A stretch of DNA of 64,000 nucleotides from Fusobacterium varium (GCA_021531615.1 JADYUE010000009.1:1-64000), one strand, 5' to 3'. Shown: positions 36,472 to 44,923, counted from the stretch's first letter. Numbers and translations: made by a program. Notes: generated by a model not told the origin, from the letters alone.

Positions 36472-38544
36472 GTGAGATTATTATTTGAAATCGGAATGGA
36501 AGAGTTACCTGCAAGATTTTTGAAACAGGCTCTAAAAGATTTAAAAACAAACTTAGAAAATAAATTAAAAGATGGAAGAATAAATTTTAAAGAGATTAAA
36601 ACATATGGAACACCAAGAAGATTAGTACTTGATGTTCATGAATTAGCAGAGAAACAAGAGAACTTAAATCTTCTAAATATGGGACCTGCTAAAAGTGTAG
36701 CATATAATATCAATGGAGAAATTTCAAGAGCTGGATTAGGATTTGCAAAATCTCAAGGAATAGATGCTGCTGATCTTGAAATAGTAAGCACTCCAAAAGG
36801 TGAATATATAGCTGCTAGAAAATTCATGCAAGGGAAAGAGGTAAAAGAACTTTTACCAGAAATCTTAAAATCTCTTGTATTAGAGTTAAGTTTCCAAAAA
36901 TCAATGGTATGGTCAGATAAAAAATTAAGATTTGCAAGACCTGTTCAATGGTTCTTAGCAATGTGTGATGATCAAGTTGTAAACTTTGAAATAGAAGGAA
37001 TAGTAAGTGGAAATAGATCAAGAGGACACAGATTCTTTGGAAAAGAGTTTGAAGTAAATAGTATTGATGAGTACTTTGCAAAAATTAGAGAAAACAATGT
37101 TATCATAGATATTGAAGAAAGAAAAAATATGATAGTAAATCTAATTAAAGAAAATTGCACAAACTCTGGAGAACAAGTTCTTATTGAACCTGAATTATTA
37201 GATGAGGTAACTAATCTTGTAGAGTATCCATGTCCAATAGTTGGAAGCTTTAATTCAGACTTCCTAGAAGTGCCTCAAGAAGTTCTTATAATATCTATGG
37301 AAGTTCACCAAAGATACTTCCCAATTCTTGATTCAAATGGAAAATTACTTCCTAAATTTGTAGTTGTAAGAAATGGTGTAGAAACTTCTGAACAAGTAAG
37401 AAAAGGAAATGAAAAAGTATTATCAGCAAGACTAGCAGATGCTAGATTCTTCTATCAAGAAGATTTAAGAGCTCCACTAGCTGATAATGTTGAAAAATTA
37501 AAAACAGTAGTATTCCAAAAAGATTTAGGAACTATCTACTCTAAGATAGAAAGAAGTAGCAAAGTTGCTGAATATTTAATTGATGCTTTAGGATGTAACG
37601 ATAGAAAAGATTCGGTTTTAAGAACTGTATACTTAGATAAAGCAGACCTTGTATCAAATATGATAGGAGAAAAAGAATTTACTAAACTTCAAGGATTTAT
37701 GGGAGCTGACTATGCTCTTAAAAATGGAGAGGGAGAAAGAGTTTCTTTAGGAATTAAAGAGCACTACTATCCAAGATTCCAAGGTGACCAAATGCCAACA
37801 GAAATCGAAGGAATTATAGCTGGACTTGCTGATAGATTAGATACTCTAGTAGGATGTTTCGGTGTTGGAGTAATCCCAAGTGGATCTAAAGACCCATTTG
37901 CTTTAAGAAGAGCAGCTTTAGGAATAGTAAATGTAATAATCAATTCAAGACTAGATCTTTCTTTAAAAGCTCTTGTTGAAAAATCATTAGATACTTTAGA
38001 AGAGTGTGGAGTATTAAAAAGAGATAGAGCAACTGTTCTTGCTGAAGTATTAGAATTCTTCAAACAAAGAGAAAATAATATCTTCACTGATATGAAATAC
38101 AGTAAAGATATTGTTGCTGCAGTATTAGATTCAAATAGCGATAATGTAATAGAAGCACTTGAAAAGGTAAAAACTTTACAAGAGTTTGTAAAAGATGAAG
38201 CATTTGAAACACTTCTTCCAATAATAAAAAGAGTTGGAAATATCTCTAAAGATCACGAAAAAGGAATAATCAATCCTGATCTATTTAAAGTTCCAGTAGA
38301 AGAAGAACTATATAACTTCTCACTAGAATTAAACGGAAAAGTAATAGATGCCCTTAATAATAAAGATTATAGAAAATACCTAAATGAAATAGTATTAGGA
38401 AAAGATATAATCAATAGATACTTCAATGAAGTTATGGTAATGGATAAAGATGAAGCTATAAAAGAAAATAGACTTTCTCAATTAAGATTCTTAGCAGATC
38501 TATTTGTAAAAATGGCTGATCTTAACCAAATAGAAGAAAGATAA
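36472..38544 (+). CDS. glyS: Glycyl-tRNA synthetase beta subunit
   Basis: The beta subunit binds tRNA-Gly and is needed for activity with GlyQ. The N-terminal LLFEIGMEELPARFLKQAL is the family signature, with TPRRLVLDV, VWSDKKLRFARPVQWF, VHQRYFPI and GSKDPFALRRAALGI further on. At 690 residues the length is typical. The start is GTG, supported by GAGGAGG upstream. A terminator follows. Confidence 0.97.
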   Translation: MRLLFEIGMEELPARFLKQALKDLKTNLENKLKDGRINFKEIKTYGTPRRLVLDVHELAEKQENLNLLNMGPAKSVAYNINGEISRAGLGFAKSQGIDAADLEIVSTPKGEYIAARKFMQGKEVKELLPEILKSLVLELSFQKSMVWSDKKLRFARPVQWFLAMCDDQVVNFEIEGIVSGNRSRGHRFFGKEFEVNSIDEYFAKIRENNVIIDIEERKNMIVNLIKENCTNSGEQVLIEPELLDEVTNLVEYPCPIVGSFNSDFLEVPQEVLIISMEVHQRYFPILDSNGKLLPKFVVVRNGVETSEQVRKGNEKVLSARLADARFFYQEDLRAPLADNVEKLKTVVFQKDLGTIYSKIERSSKVAEYLIDALGCNDRKDSVLRTVYLDKADLVSNMIGEKEFTKLQGFMGADYALKNGEGERVSLGIKEHYYPRFQGDQMPTEIEGIIAGLADRLDTLVGCFGVGVIPSGSKDPFALRRAALGIVNVIINSRLDLSLKALVEKSLDTLEECGVLKRDRATVLAEVLEFFKQRENNIFTDMKYSKDIVAAVLDSNSDNVIEALEKVKTLQEFVKDEAFETLLPIIKRVGNISKDHEKGIINPDLFKVPVEEELYNFSLELNGKVIDALNNKDYRKYLNEIVLGKDIINRYFNEVMVMDKDEAIKENRLSQLRFLADLFVKMADLNQIEER

Positions 38545-38562
38545 TATTATATTTATATAAAT

Positions 38563-38590
38563 GAGAGCCTGAGAAATCAGGCTTTCTTTA
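38563..38590 (+). terminator. Terminator after glyS
   Basis: GAGAGCCTGA pairs with TCAGGCTTTC around a GAAA tetraloop, followed by a short TTT tract. It ends the tex-glyS transcription unit 26 bases before the next gene. The T run is short, so some read-through is possible. Confidence 0.75.
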
Positions 38591-38616
38591 TAAAATTAAC
38601 ACAGGGGAAATATAAG

Positions 38617-39639
38617 ATGAAAGAGTTTTTTAAAAGAAAAAATATTGAAATATCTATAAAAAGATATTGTATAGATGCCTTTAGTTATATGGCATTGGGA
38701 TTGTTCTCAACTTTACTAATTGGTACTATTCTTAATACTATAGGTGGAAAACTAGGGATAACATTTTTAACTGATGTAATTTGGAAGATAGCTAGGGATA
38801 TGACAGGACCAGCTATTGGTGTTGCAGTAGCTTATGGATTACAAGCTCCTCATTTAGTGCTTTTCTCCTCTACAATAACAGGAGCAGCAGGGGGAATATA
38901 TGGTGGACCTGTTGGATCTTTTATAGGGGCAGTTGTTGGAGCAGAGTTTGGAAAGATGGTATCAAAGGAGACAAAAGTTGATATAATAATAACTCCAGCA
39001 GTTACAATTTTAACAGGTTCTTTAGCAGTTTACTACATCGGTCCAGCAGTTGCTAAATTTATGGAAGCAGTAGGAGCTTTTGTAATGTATGCAACAGAGT
39101 TGCAACCTTTTGCTATGGGAATAATTGTATCTGTAGTAGTGGGAATAGCATTGACACTTCCTATAAGTAGTGCAGCACTATGTATGATGATAGGGTTAAG
39201 TGGATTGGCAGCAGGAGCTTCAACAGTAGGTTGTTCAGCACAAATGGTTGGATTTGCAGTGATGAGTTTTAAAGAAAATGGTTGGGGTGGACTTGTAGCT
39301 CAAGGGCTAGGAACTTCAATGTTACAGATAGGAAATATAGTAAAAAACTGGAAAATTTGGATTCCACCTACATTGGCATCAGCTATTTTAGGACCAGTTT
39401 CAACTATGGTTTTAAAATATCAAAATATTCCAATAGCAGCAGGAATGGGAACAAGTGGACTTGTTGGGCAGTTTGGAACTGTTTCTACAATGGAGGCATT
39501 AGGTGTGGGAGGAGTAAATCTATATTTAGGAATACTTTTACTTCACTTTATTTTACCAGCTATTTTGACATTGATTATTGCTAAATTTATGAGAAAGAAA
39601 AATTGGATAAAAGATGGAGATTTAAAATTAGATTTATAA
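38617..39639 (+). CDS. Orphan PTS EIIC-like membrane permease
   Basis: The 340-residue membrane protein has eight or more hydrophobic helices rich in Gly and Ala. It fits the PTS_EIIC_2 group, with GPAIGVAVAYGLQAPHLVLFS, TGAAGGIYGGPVGSFIGAVVG and GMGTSGLVGQFGTV. It has no IIA or IIB domain and none is adjacent, so the substrate and even PTS dependence are unknown. The ribosome binding site is weak (AGGGGAAA). I found no clear promoter between it and the glyS terminator. Confidence 0.8.
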   Translation: MKEFFKRKNIEISIKRYCIDAFSYMALGLFSTLLIGTILNTIGGKLGITFLTDVIWKIARDMTGPAIGVAVAYGLQAPHLVLFSSTITGAAGGIYGGPVGSFIGAVVGAEFGKMVSKETKVDIIITPAVTILTGSLAVYYIGPAVAKFMEAVGAFVMYATELQPFAMGIIVSVVVGIALTLPISSAALCMMIGLSGLAAGASTVGCSAQMVGFAVMSFKENGWGGLVAQGLGTSMLQIGNIVKNWKIWIPPTLASAILGPVSTMVLKYQNIPIAAGMGTSGLVGQFGTVSTMEALGVGGVNLYLGILLLHFILPAILTLIIAKFMRKKNWIKDGDLKLDL

Positions 39640-39654
39640 ATTCTAAGGAGAAAA

Positions 39655-40215
39655 ATGAAAAAGATAGATATAGAAAAGATAGAGAGATCTTTTGAAAATA
39701 TATTGGAAGCTTTAGGAGAGGATAGAGAAAGAGAGGGATTAAAAGAGACTCCAAAAAGAGTAGCTCAAAGTTATGGAGAGCTTTTCTCTGGATTATTACA
39801 GGATCCTAAAGATGTATTACAAAGAACTTTCACTGTTGATAGAAATGATCTAATCGTTGAAAAAAATATTGATTTTCACTCTATGTGTGAACATCATTTT
39901 TTACCTTTTTATGGACAGATAGATGTTGCATATATTCCAAATGGGAAGATAGTAGGATTTGGAGATATAATAAAAGCAATAGATATTTTAGCTAAAAGAC
40001 CTCAAATACAGGAGAGATTGTGTGCACAGTTAGCTGATGCAATATATGAGACATTAGATTGTCAAGGTGTATTTATCATGGCTAAAGCTAAGCATATGTG
40101 CATGACAATGAGAGGGGAGAAAAGGCAGAACAGCGAGATTATCACAACAGCAGCTAGAGGAGTTTTTGAAACAGACTCTTCTAAAAAATTGGAAGTTCTT
40201 TCTTTGATAAAATAG
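39655..40215 (+). CDS. folE: GTP cyclohydrolase I
   Basis: FolE opens GTP to 7,8-dihydroneopterin triphosphate, the first step of folate synthesis. The protein of 186 residues has EGLKETPKRVAQSY, the zinc/catalytic segment SMCEHHFLPFYGQIDVAYIP, GFGDIIKAIDILAKRPQIQERL and MAKAKHMCMTMRG with the second zinc cysteine. It lies 12 bases before the folB-folK fusion. Confidence 0.96.
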   Translation: MKKIDIEKIERSFENILEALGEDREREGLKETPKRVAQSYGELFSGLLQDPKDVLQRTFTVDRNDLIVEKNIDFHSMCEHHFLPFYGQIDVAYIPNGKIVGFGDIIKAIDILAKRPQIQERLCAQLADAIYETLDCQGVFIMAKAKHMCMTMRGEKRQNSEIITTAARGVFETDSSKKLEVLSLIK

Positions 40216-40227
40216 AATGGAGAGATA

Positions 40228-41049
40228 ATGGATAAAATTTGTATTAATAATCTTGAATTTATAGGGTATCACGGGGTTTTTCCAGAGGAGAAAAAACTTG
40301 GACAAAAATTTCAAGTTTCAGTTGAGATGAGCTGTGATACAAGAGAGGCAGGAAAAACTGGAGATCTAACTAAATCAACTCACTATGGGTTAGTTGCTGA
40401 AGATATAGGAAAACTATTTTTAGAAAAAAGTGTTGATCTTATAGAGAATTGTGCTGAAGATATAGCACAGATGATTTTAAGAAAATATCATTTAATTTCT
40501 GAAGTTAAAGTAACAGTAAAAAAACCTTGGGCACCTCTACAAATGCATTTTGAAAATGTAGCTGTGGAAATAACAAGAAAAAGACATAAGGCTTATCTAT
40601 CAATAGGTTCAAATATTGGTGATAAGAAAGAAAATCTTTTGAAGGCAATAGAAAATATAGGAAAGATAGAGGATACAGAGGTAACAAAAGTTAGTACTAT
40701 ATTGGAAACAGAACCTTTTGGTGTTGTAGATCAAGATGATTTTTTAAATGCTTGTTTAGAGATAAAAACTCTTCTTACACCTCAAGAGCTATTGAAAGAG
40801 TTGTTGGGAATTGAAGAGAAAATGGGAAGAGTTAGAATAAAAAAATGGGGACCTAGAATAATAGATATAGATATTCTTCTTTATGATAAAGAGATAATTG
40901 AAGATGATAATCTAGCAGTTCCACATCCTTGGATGTGTGAAAGAAGTTTTGTGCTAGATCCTCTTTGTGAAATTGCTCCTAATATAATTCACCCATTAAG
41001 AAAAGAGAGTATATTTAATTTAAAAAGAAAATTAGATTCGAAAAATTAA
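40228..41049 (+). CDS. folBK: Dihydroneopterin aldolase-HPPK fusion (FolB-FolK)
   Basis: One 273-residue polypeptide carries two folate enzymes. Residues 1-118 are FolB (INNLEFIGYHGVFPEEKKLGQ, KPWAPL). From about residue 121 FolK follows with YLSIGSNIGDKKENL, TEPFGVVDQDDFLNACLEI and RVRIKKWGPRIIDIDILLYD. The product of the pair is 6-hydroxymethyl-dihydropterin diphosphate, the substrate of FolP. The fusion is known in other bacteria. A bidirectional terminator follows directly. Confidence 0.95.
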   Translation: MDKICINNLEFIGYHGVFPEEKKLGQKFQVSVEMSCDTREAGKTGDLTKSTHYGLVAEDIGKLFLEKSVDLIENCAEDIAQMILRKYHLISEVKVTVKKPWAPLQMHFENVAVEITRKRHKAYLSIGSNIGDKKENLLKAIENIGKIEDTEVTKVSTILETEPFGVVDQDDFLNACLEIKTLLTPQELLKELLGIEEKMGRVRIKKWGPRIIDIDILLYDKEIIEDDNLAVPHPWMCERSFVLDPLCEIAPNIIHPLRKESIFNLKRKLDSKN

Positions 41050-41053
41050 AATA

Positions 41054-41090
41054 AAAAATTCAGATTGGATAAAACCTCTCTGAATTTTTT
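41054..41090. terminator. Bidirectional terminator between folBK and the lipoprotein gene
   Basis: AAAAATTCAGA pairs with TCTGAATTTTT around a 14-base loop. A runs on one side and T runs on the other make it usable on both strands, fitting the convergent genes (folBK on plus, lipoprotein on minus). Confidence 0.8.
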
Positions 41091-41103
41091 ATTTTTAGTT
41101 ATT

Positions 41104-41517
41104 TTAATTTTTAGCTTCAGTAGTTGATGATGAATTAATTTTATTGCTTAAAGCATCTAACTGTTTATTTGCATTTTCTTTAACTTCAGCAACTTTATCA
41201 GCAGCACTGTTTTTTATAGATTCATGTCTAAACTTTAAATCCTCTTTCATATCTTCAGTTTTTTCTTTTAGATCATTTTTAGTGTCCTCAATTATAGACT
41301 TTGTTTTATTTTTTAATTCATCAGCTTTTTCAACTGTTACATCTTTAGCTTCTACAGCTTTTTCTTTAATATCCTCGGCAGCATCTTTAACATCTACTTT
41401 TACTTCAGTAGCTTTTTGAGTAATTTCATTTTTGATGCTTTCATCTTTTTTACCATCACATCCAGTAATTAGTATAGTAGTAGCTAAAGCTAAAATAAAT
41501 ATTGATAATTTTTTCAT
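41104..41517 (-). CDS. Small lipoprotein with LEA-like amphipathic repeats
   Basis: The 137-residue protein has a signal peptide with lipobox ITGC (Cys at about residue 20), so it is probably a lipoprotein of the inner or outer membrane. The mature part is almost all charged helix built from short E/K/D/A-rich units (for example EVKVDVKDAAEDIKEKAVEA and DTKNDLKEKTEDMKEDLK), resembling LEA-type or apolipoprotein-like repeats. No specific function can be named. A strong AAGGAGGGG ribosome binding site precedes the start. It lies downstream of the trxB-ahpF gene, possibly on the same transcript. Confidence 0.75.
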   Translation of the reverse strand: MKKLSIFILALATTILITGCDGKKDESIKNEITQKATEVKVDVKDAAEDIKEKAVEAKDVTVEKADELKNKTKSIIEDTKNDLKEKTEDMKEDLKFRHESIKNSAADKVAEVKENANKQLDALSNKINSSSTTEAKN

Positions 41518-41548
41518 ATTATCCCCTCCTTATATTAATAGTTTACAA

Positions 41549-41569
41549 AAAGGATAATAGCTTTCCTTT
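41549..41569 (-). terminator. Weak hairpin between the reductase and lipoprotein genes
   Basis: On the minus strand AAAGGA and TCCTTT can pair, followed by TTG. With only six pairs it is weak and may allow read-through into the lipoprotein gene. Confidence 0.3.
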
Positions 41570-41580
41570 AAAAATAAATA

Positions 41581-43212
41581 TTATTTAATTAGCTCAAGGA
41601 ATTGTTCAATATTTTTTTGTCCAAATCCAGCTAATTTATCATCTATAATAATAGCAGGAACACTCATAATCTCAAATTTTTCTCTAAATTTAGGGAATGT
41701 GAAAACATCAATTACTTCTACATCAAGATTACTATTTTCAATAGCTATTCTCTGTGCTGATTGTACACTCTCAGGGCATCTACTACAACTTAAAGTAACT
41801 CCAATTTTTATTTTGTGAGGAGTAGAAATACCATCAATTTTCTTTTTAGACTCTTCAGATATTTTTTGTCCAGCACCAGCAATATTATATAGTGTAAGTA
41901 TAAAAGAGTTTAACTCATGTCCACCAGGAAGAGTTGAAAATTTTACTCCTTTAAAGTTGTTATCTTGATCAAAAAAGGCTATTGTTGGAAATCTTTCAGC
42001 ATCTATCTTTTTTTCAAGTTCTAAATTTTCATTTTTATTTAGAGATTGAAACTCTATTTTATCAGAAAGAGAAGATACTTCACTTAAAAATTCTTCCATT
42101 TGAATTGATTTGGCAATTTCAGGATCTTTTATAAGAACAACTTTAACTGTTTTATCAAATTTAGAGAAGATATCTTTTAGTTGATTTTGAATATTATCAT
42201 CTAATAATTTTTTAGTAGGGTGTTTAATTTCAGAGGTAGTTTTAGAACTATTTTCCTCTTTTTCTACTCCTAATTTACCTTTTAAATCATGAACATATTT
42301 TTCGATACTAAATGCTGCAGTTGCTCCATCAGAAACAGCTGTAACAAGTTGTCTCAATTTTTTAGGTCTGATATCTCCAGCAGCATAAACTCCCTTTACA
42401 TTAGTAGCTAAATCTTCATCAGTAGGGATAAATCCTTGATTATCTAAAGTGATAATATCTTTAAATAATTTACTTTGAGGCTCATATCCAATAAAGACAA
42501 ATATTCCGAAACTTTCTCCCTCATTAGCTTTATATTCAAAGGTTTCATTGGTAACATTGTTTTTAAATTTAGCACTTCTAAGTTGGATATCTCCTTTAGC
42601 CTCTAATATTTCAGTATTAAATTTAACTTCAATTTTAGGATTAGCAAGAACTTTATCAGCTATTGATTTGGCACAAGTAAATTCAGGTTCTCTAGCTATA
42701 ACAGTAACTTTTCTAGCAAATTTTGTTAAGAACATAGCTTCCTCAGCAGCAGCAAATCCAGCTCCAATAACAAATACATCCATATCAGTAAAGAACTCTC
42801 CATCACAAGTAGCACAATAAGCTACACCTCTACCAGTATATTCCTCTTCACCAGGGAATCCTAACTTTCTAGGAGATGCACCAGTAGCTATTAAGACAGA
42901 ATATCCTTTATAACTATCAGTAGAAGTTTTAATCTCTTTAATTTCTTTAGAGAAATCCATATTAGTAACCTCTCCAGATATTATCTCTACTCCAAAAGCT
43001 TCAGCTTGTTTTTTTAGTTGTTCAGCATAGTTAGAACCAGTAGTTTCAAAAATTCCAGGGTAGTTTGCTACCTCGTTTGTTAGATAAATTTGTCCCCCAA
43101 TACTAGACTTTTCAAGAATAAGAACGTTTAACTTAGCACGTCCAGCATATATTCCAGCAGTTAGTCCAGTTGGACCTCCCCCTATAATAATTAGATCATA
43201 TATTTTTTCCAT
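41581..43212 (-). CDS. TrxB-AhpF hybrid peroxiredoxin reductase
   Basis: Residues 1 to about 310 form a thioredoxin-reductase flavoprotein with FAD motif IIIGGGPTGLTAGIYAGRA and redox disulfide Cys133-x-x-Cys136 (CATCDG). After a linker, residues of about 350-543 resemble the tandem thioredoxin-like fold found at the N-terminus of AhpF, with disulfide Cys476-x-x-Cys479 (SCSRCPES). The domain order is thus the reverse of AhpF. It lies directly downstream of ahpC and probably reduces that peroxidase using NAD(P)H. I chose ATG 43212, with GGAGG eight bases upstream, over the upstream in-frame codons. Confidence 0.88.
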   Translation of the reverse strand: MEKIYDLIIIGGGPTGLTAGIYAGRAKLNVLILEKSSIGGQIYLTNEVANYPGIFETTGSNYAEQLKKQAEAFGVEIISGEVTNMDFSKEIKEIKTSTDSYKGYSVLIATGASPRKLGFPGEEEYTGRGVAYCATCDGEFFTDMDVFVIGAGFAAAEEAMFLTKFARKVTVIAREPEFTCAKSIADKVLANPKIEVKFNTEILEAKGDIQLRSAKFKNNVTNETFEYKANEGESFGIFVFIGYEPQSKLFKDIITLDNQGFIPTDEDLATNVKGVYAAGDIRPKKLRQLVTAVSDGATAAFSIEKYVHDLKGKLGVEKEENSSKTTSEIKHPTKKLLDDNIQNQLKDIFSKFDKTVKVVLIKDPEIAKSIQMEEFLSEVSSLSDKIEFQSLNKNENLELEKKIDAERFPTIAFFDQDNNFKGVKFSTLPGGHELNSFILTLYNIAGAGQKISEESKKKIDGISTPHKIKIGVTLSCSRCPESVQSAQRIAIENSNLDVEVIDVFTFPKFREKFEIMSVPAIIIDDKLAGFGQKNIEQFLELIK

Positions 43213-43237
43213 AGTCATTTCCTCCGTAAAAAAGATG

Positions 43238-43262
43238 AAAAGCACTACAAGAGCAGTGCTTT
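43238..43262 (-). terminator. Hairpin between ahpC and the reductase gene
   Basis: AAAGCACT pairs perfectly with AGTGCTTT around a nine-base loop in the 54-base gap between ahpC and the reductase gene. It could act as a partial terminator that keeps the reductase below ahpC, or stabilise the ahpC mRNA end. The T tract after it is interrupted. Confidence 0.5.
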
Positions 43263-43266
43263 ATTT

Positions 43267-43827
43267 TTATAATTTTCCTACTAAATCAATAGAAGGAACT
43301 ATAGTTTCATCACCAGGCTCCCATTTTGCAGGACAAACTTCTCCATGTTCAGCTACAAATTTTGCTGCTTGTAATTTTCTTAATAATTCCTCTGCTTTTC
43401 TTCCAATACCAGTATCATGTACTTCATAAGCAACTATGACACCTTCAGGATTTATAATAAAGCTACCTCTTAAAGCTAAACCTTCCTCTTCAATCATAAC
43501 ATCGAAATCTCTAGCTAACTTTCCAGTTGGATCTGCTAACATAGGATATTGTACTTTATTAATTCTTTCAGAAGAATCGTGCCAAGCTTTGTGAACAAAG
43601 TGAGTATCAGTAGATACTGAATAAATTTCACAACCTTCAGTTTTAAATTTATCATAATTTTCTGCTAAATCTTCTAATTCTGTTGGGCAAACAAATGTAA
43701 AATCAGCAGGATAGAAAACTACTGCAGCCCATTTTCCTTTTAAAGATTCACTATTTATTTCTATAAAATCACCATTGTGGTAAGCCATTGTTTTAAACTC
43801 AGATATTTTTTTACCTATTAAAGACAT
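43267..43827 (-). CDS. ahpC: Peroxiredoxin AhpC
   Basis: AhpC reduces hydrogen peroxide and organic hydroperoxides. It is a typical 2-Cys peroxiredoxin of 186 residues. The peroxidatic Cys47 lies in FTFVCPTE and the resolving Cys165 in GEVCPAKW. The remainder of the AhpC/Prx1 signature (VSTDTHFVHKAWH, GSFIINPEG) is present. The ATG follows AAGGAGGAA. It is the first gene of the minus-strand peroxide module and has a promoter with an overlapping palindromic operator. Confidence 0.96.
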   Translation of the reverse strand: MSLIGKKISEFKTMAYHNGDFIEINSESLKGKWAAVVFYPADFTFVCPTELEDLAENYDKFKTEGCEIYSVSTDTHFVHKAWHDSSERINKVQYPMLADPTGKLARDFDVMIEEEGLALRGSFIINPEGVIVAYEVHDTGIGRKAEELLRKLQAAKFVAEHGEVCPAKWEPGDETIVPSIDLVGKL

Positions 43828-43859
43828 ATTATTCCTCCTTAAGTATAATCTTTACTTAT

Positions 43860-43874
43860 TTGTAATTATTACAA
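43860..43874. promoter_or_regulatory. PerR-box-like operator upstream of ahpC
   Basis: The 15-base sequence TTGTAATTATTACAA is a perfect 7-1-7 inverted repeat and differs from the Fur-family PerR box TTATAATNATTATAA at only two symmetric positions. It covers the predicted start point of ahpC transcription, where a repressor would block transcription. That PerR is the regulator is inference; no PerR gene is in the window. Confidence 0.65.
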
Positions 43875-43878
43875 TTTA

Positions 43879-43907
43879 ATACTATCATTTATTATTAAAA
43901 AAGTCAA
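43879..43907 (-). promoter_or_regulatory. Promoter of the ahpC module
   Basis: On the minus strand TTGACT (43902-43907) and TAGTAT (43879-43884) are separated by 17 bases. The predicted start at about 43872 lies inside the palindromic operator. Other AT-rich -10 sequences exist nearby, so the assignment is not exclusive. Confidence 0.6.
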
Positions 43908-43932
43908 CAATTATTTTTTAGGATTATATATC

Positions 43933-43961
43933 TTGTTTTTATTGGGAAACTATATTAAAAT
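43933..43961 (+). promoter_or_regulatory. Candidate promoter for folP
   Basis: TTGTTT and TAAAAT are separated by 17 bases in the divergent region between ahpC and folP. The -35 matches only in its first three bases. A TATAAT at 43973 lacks a convincing -35. Confidence 0.4.
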
Positions 43962-43998
43962 TTAAAATAGATTATAATTAATAAAGGGGAGAAAATAA

Positions 43999-44817
43999 AT
44001 GATACTAAAATGTAGAGATAAAAATATAGAACTAGGGAAAAGAACTTTAATTATGGGAATCTTAAATGTAACACCTGATTCTTTTTCAGATGGGGGAAGA
44101 TATAATAATTTGGATTCTGCTTTGGAACAAGCTAAAAAAATGATAGAAGATGGAGTGGATATAATAGATATTGGTGGAGAATCTACAAGACCTGGACATA
44201 CACAAATTAGTGTGGAAGAGGAGATAGGAAGAGTTGTTCCTGTGATAGAGATGTTATCAAAAGAGTTAGATATAGTTATCTCAATAGATACATATAAATA
44301 TCAAGTGGCAGAGGCAGCACTAAAAGCTGGAGCTCATATAATAAATGATATATGGGGATTACAATATGATAATGGAGAGATGGCAAAGTTAGCAGCTGAT
44401 TACAATGTTCCTGTAATAGCTATGCATAATCAAAATGGAACTGAATATAGTGAAGATATTATTTTAAGTATGAGAAAATTCTTTGAAAGAACATATGAAA
44501 TATCAGATAGATATGGAATTTCAAGAGATAATATAATATTAGATCCTGGAATTGGTTTTGGAAAAGGAATGGAAGAAAATATAGAGGTTATGGCAAGATT
44601 AGAAGAATTGAGAGACATGGGAAGAATTTTGCTTGGAACTTCTAAAAAGAGATTTATAGGAACTATTTTAGGTGGAATTCCTACAGATGAAAGAGTTGAA
44701 GGAACTGTTGCTACTACTGTAATTGGAATAGAAAAGGGAGTAGATATAGTAAGAGTTCACAATGTTCTTGAAAATAAAAGGGCAGCTTTAGTGGCAGATA
44801 GAATTTATAGAAGATAA
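43999..44817 (+). CDS. folP: Dihydropteroate synthase
   Basis: FolP joins the pterin diphosphate made by FolK to p-aminobenzoate and is the sulfonamide target. The TIM-barrel signatures are GILNVTPDSFSDGGRY near residue 19, IDIGGESTRPG near 56, IINDIWG near 114 and LDPGIGFGKG near 181. At 272 residues the length is normal. It is separated from folE and folBK by the minus-strand ahpC module. Confidence 0.96.
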   Translation: MILKCRDKNIELGKRTLIMGILNVTPDSFSDGGRYNNLDSALEQAKKMIEDGVDIIDIGGESTRPGHTQISVEEEIGRVVPVIEMLSKELDIVISIDTYKYQVAEAALKAGAHIINDIWGLQYDNGEMAKLAADYNVPVIAMHNQNGTEYSEDIILSMRKFFERTYEISDRYGISRDNIILDPGIGFGKGMEENIEVMARLEELRDMGRILLGTSKKRFIGTILGGIPTDERVEGTVATTVIGIEKGVDIVRVHNVLENKRAALVADRIYRR

Positions 44818-44847
44818 ATAAAAAAATATTGAATATCCTCTGTTGTA

Positions 44848-44876
44848 TTGAAAAAATATTATAAATATGGTAAAAT
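44848..44876 (+). promoter_or_regulatory. Promoter upstream of dusB
   Basis: TTGAAA (44848-44853) and TAAAAT (44871-44876) are separated by 17 bases. It lies in the 106-base gap after folP and starts the dusB-secF run. No clear terminator was seen after folP. Confidence 0.6.
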
Positions 44877-44923
44877 TTTTAGATTGAGATACCTTTTTAA
44901 ATGATATCGGAGGAAAATAATTT

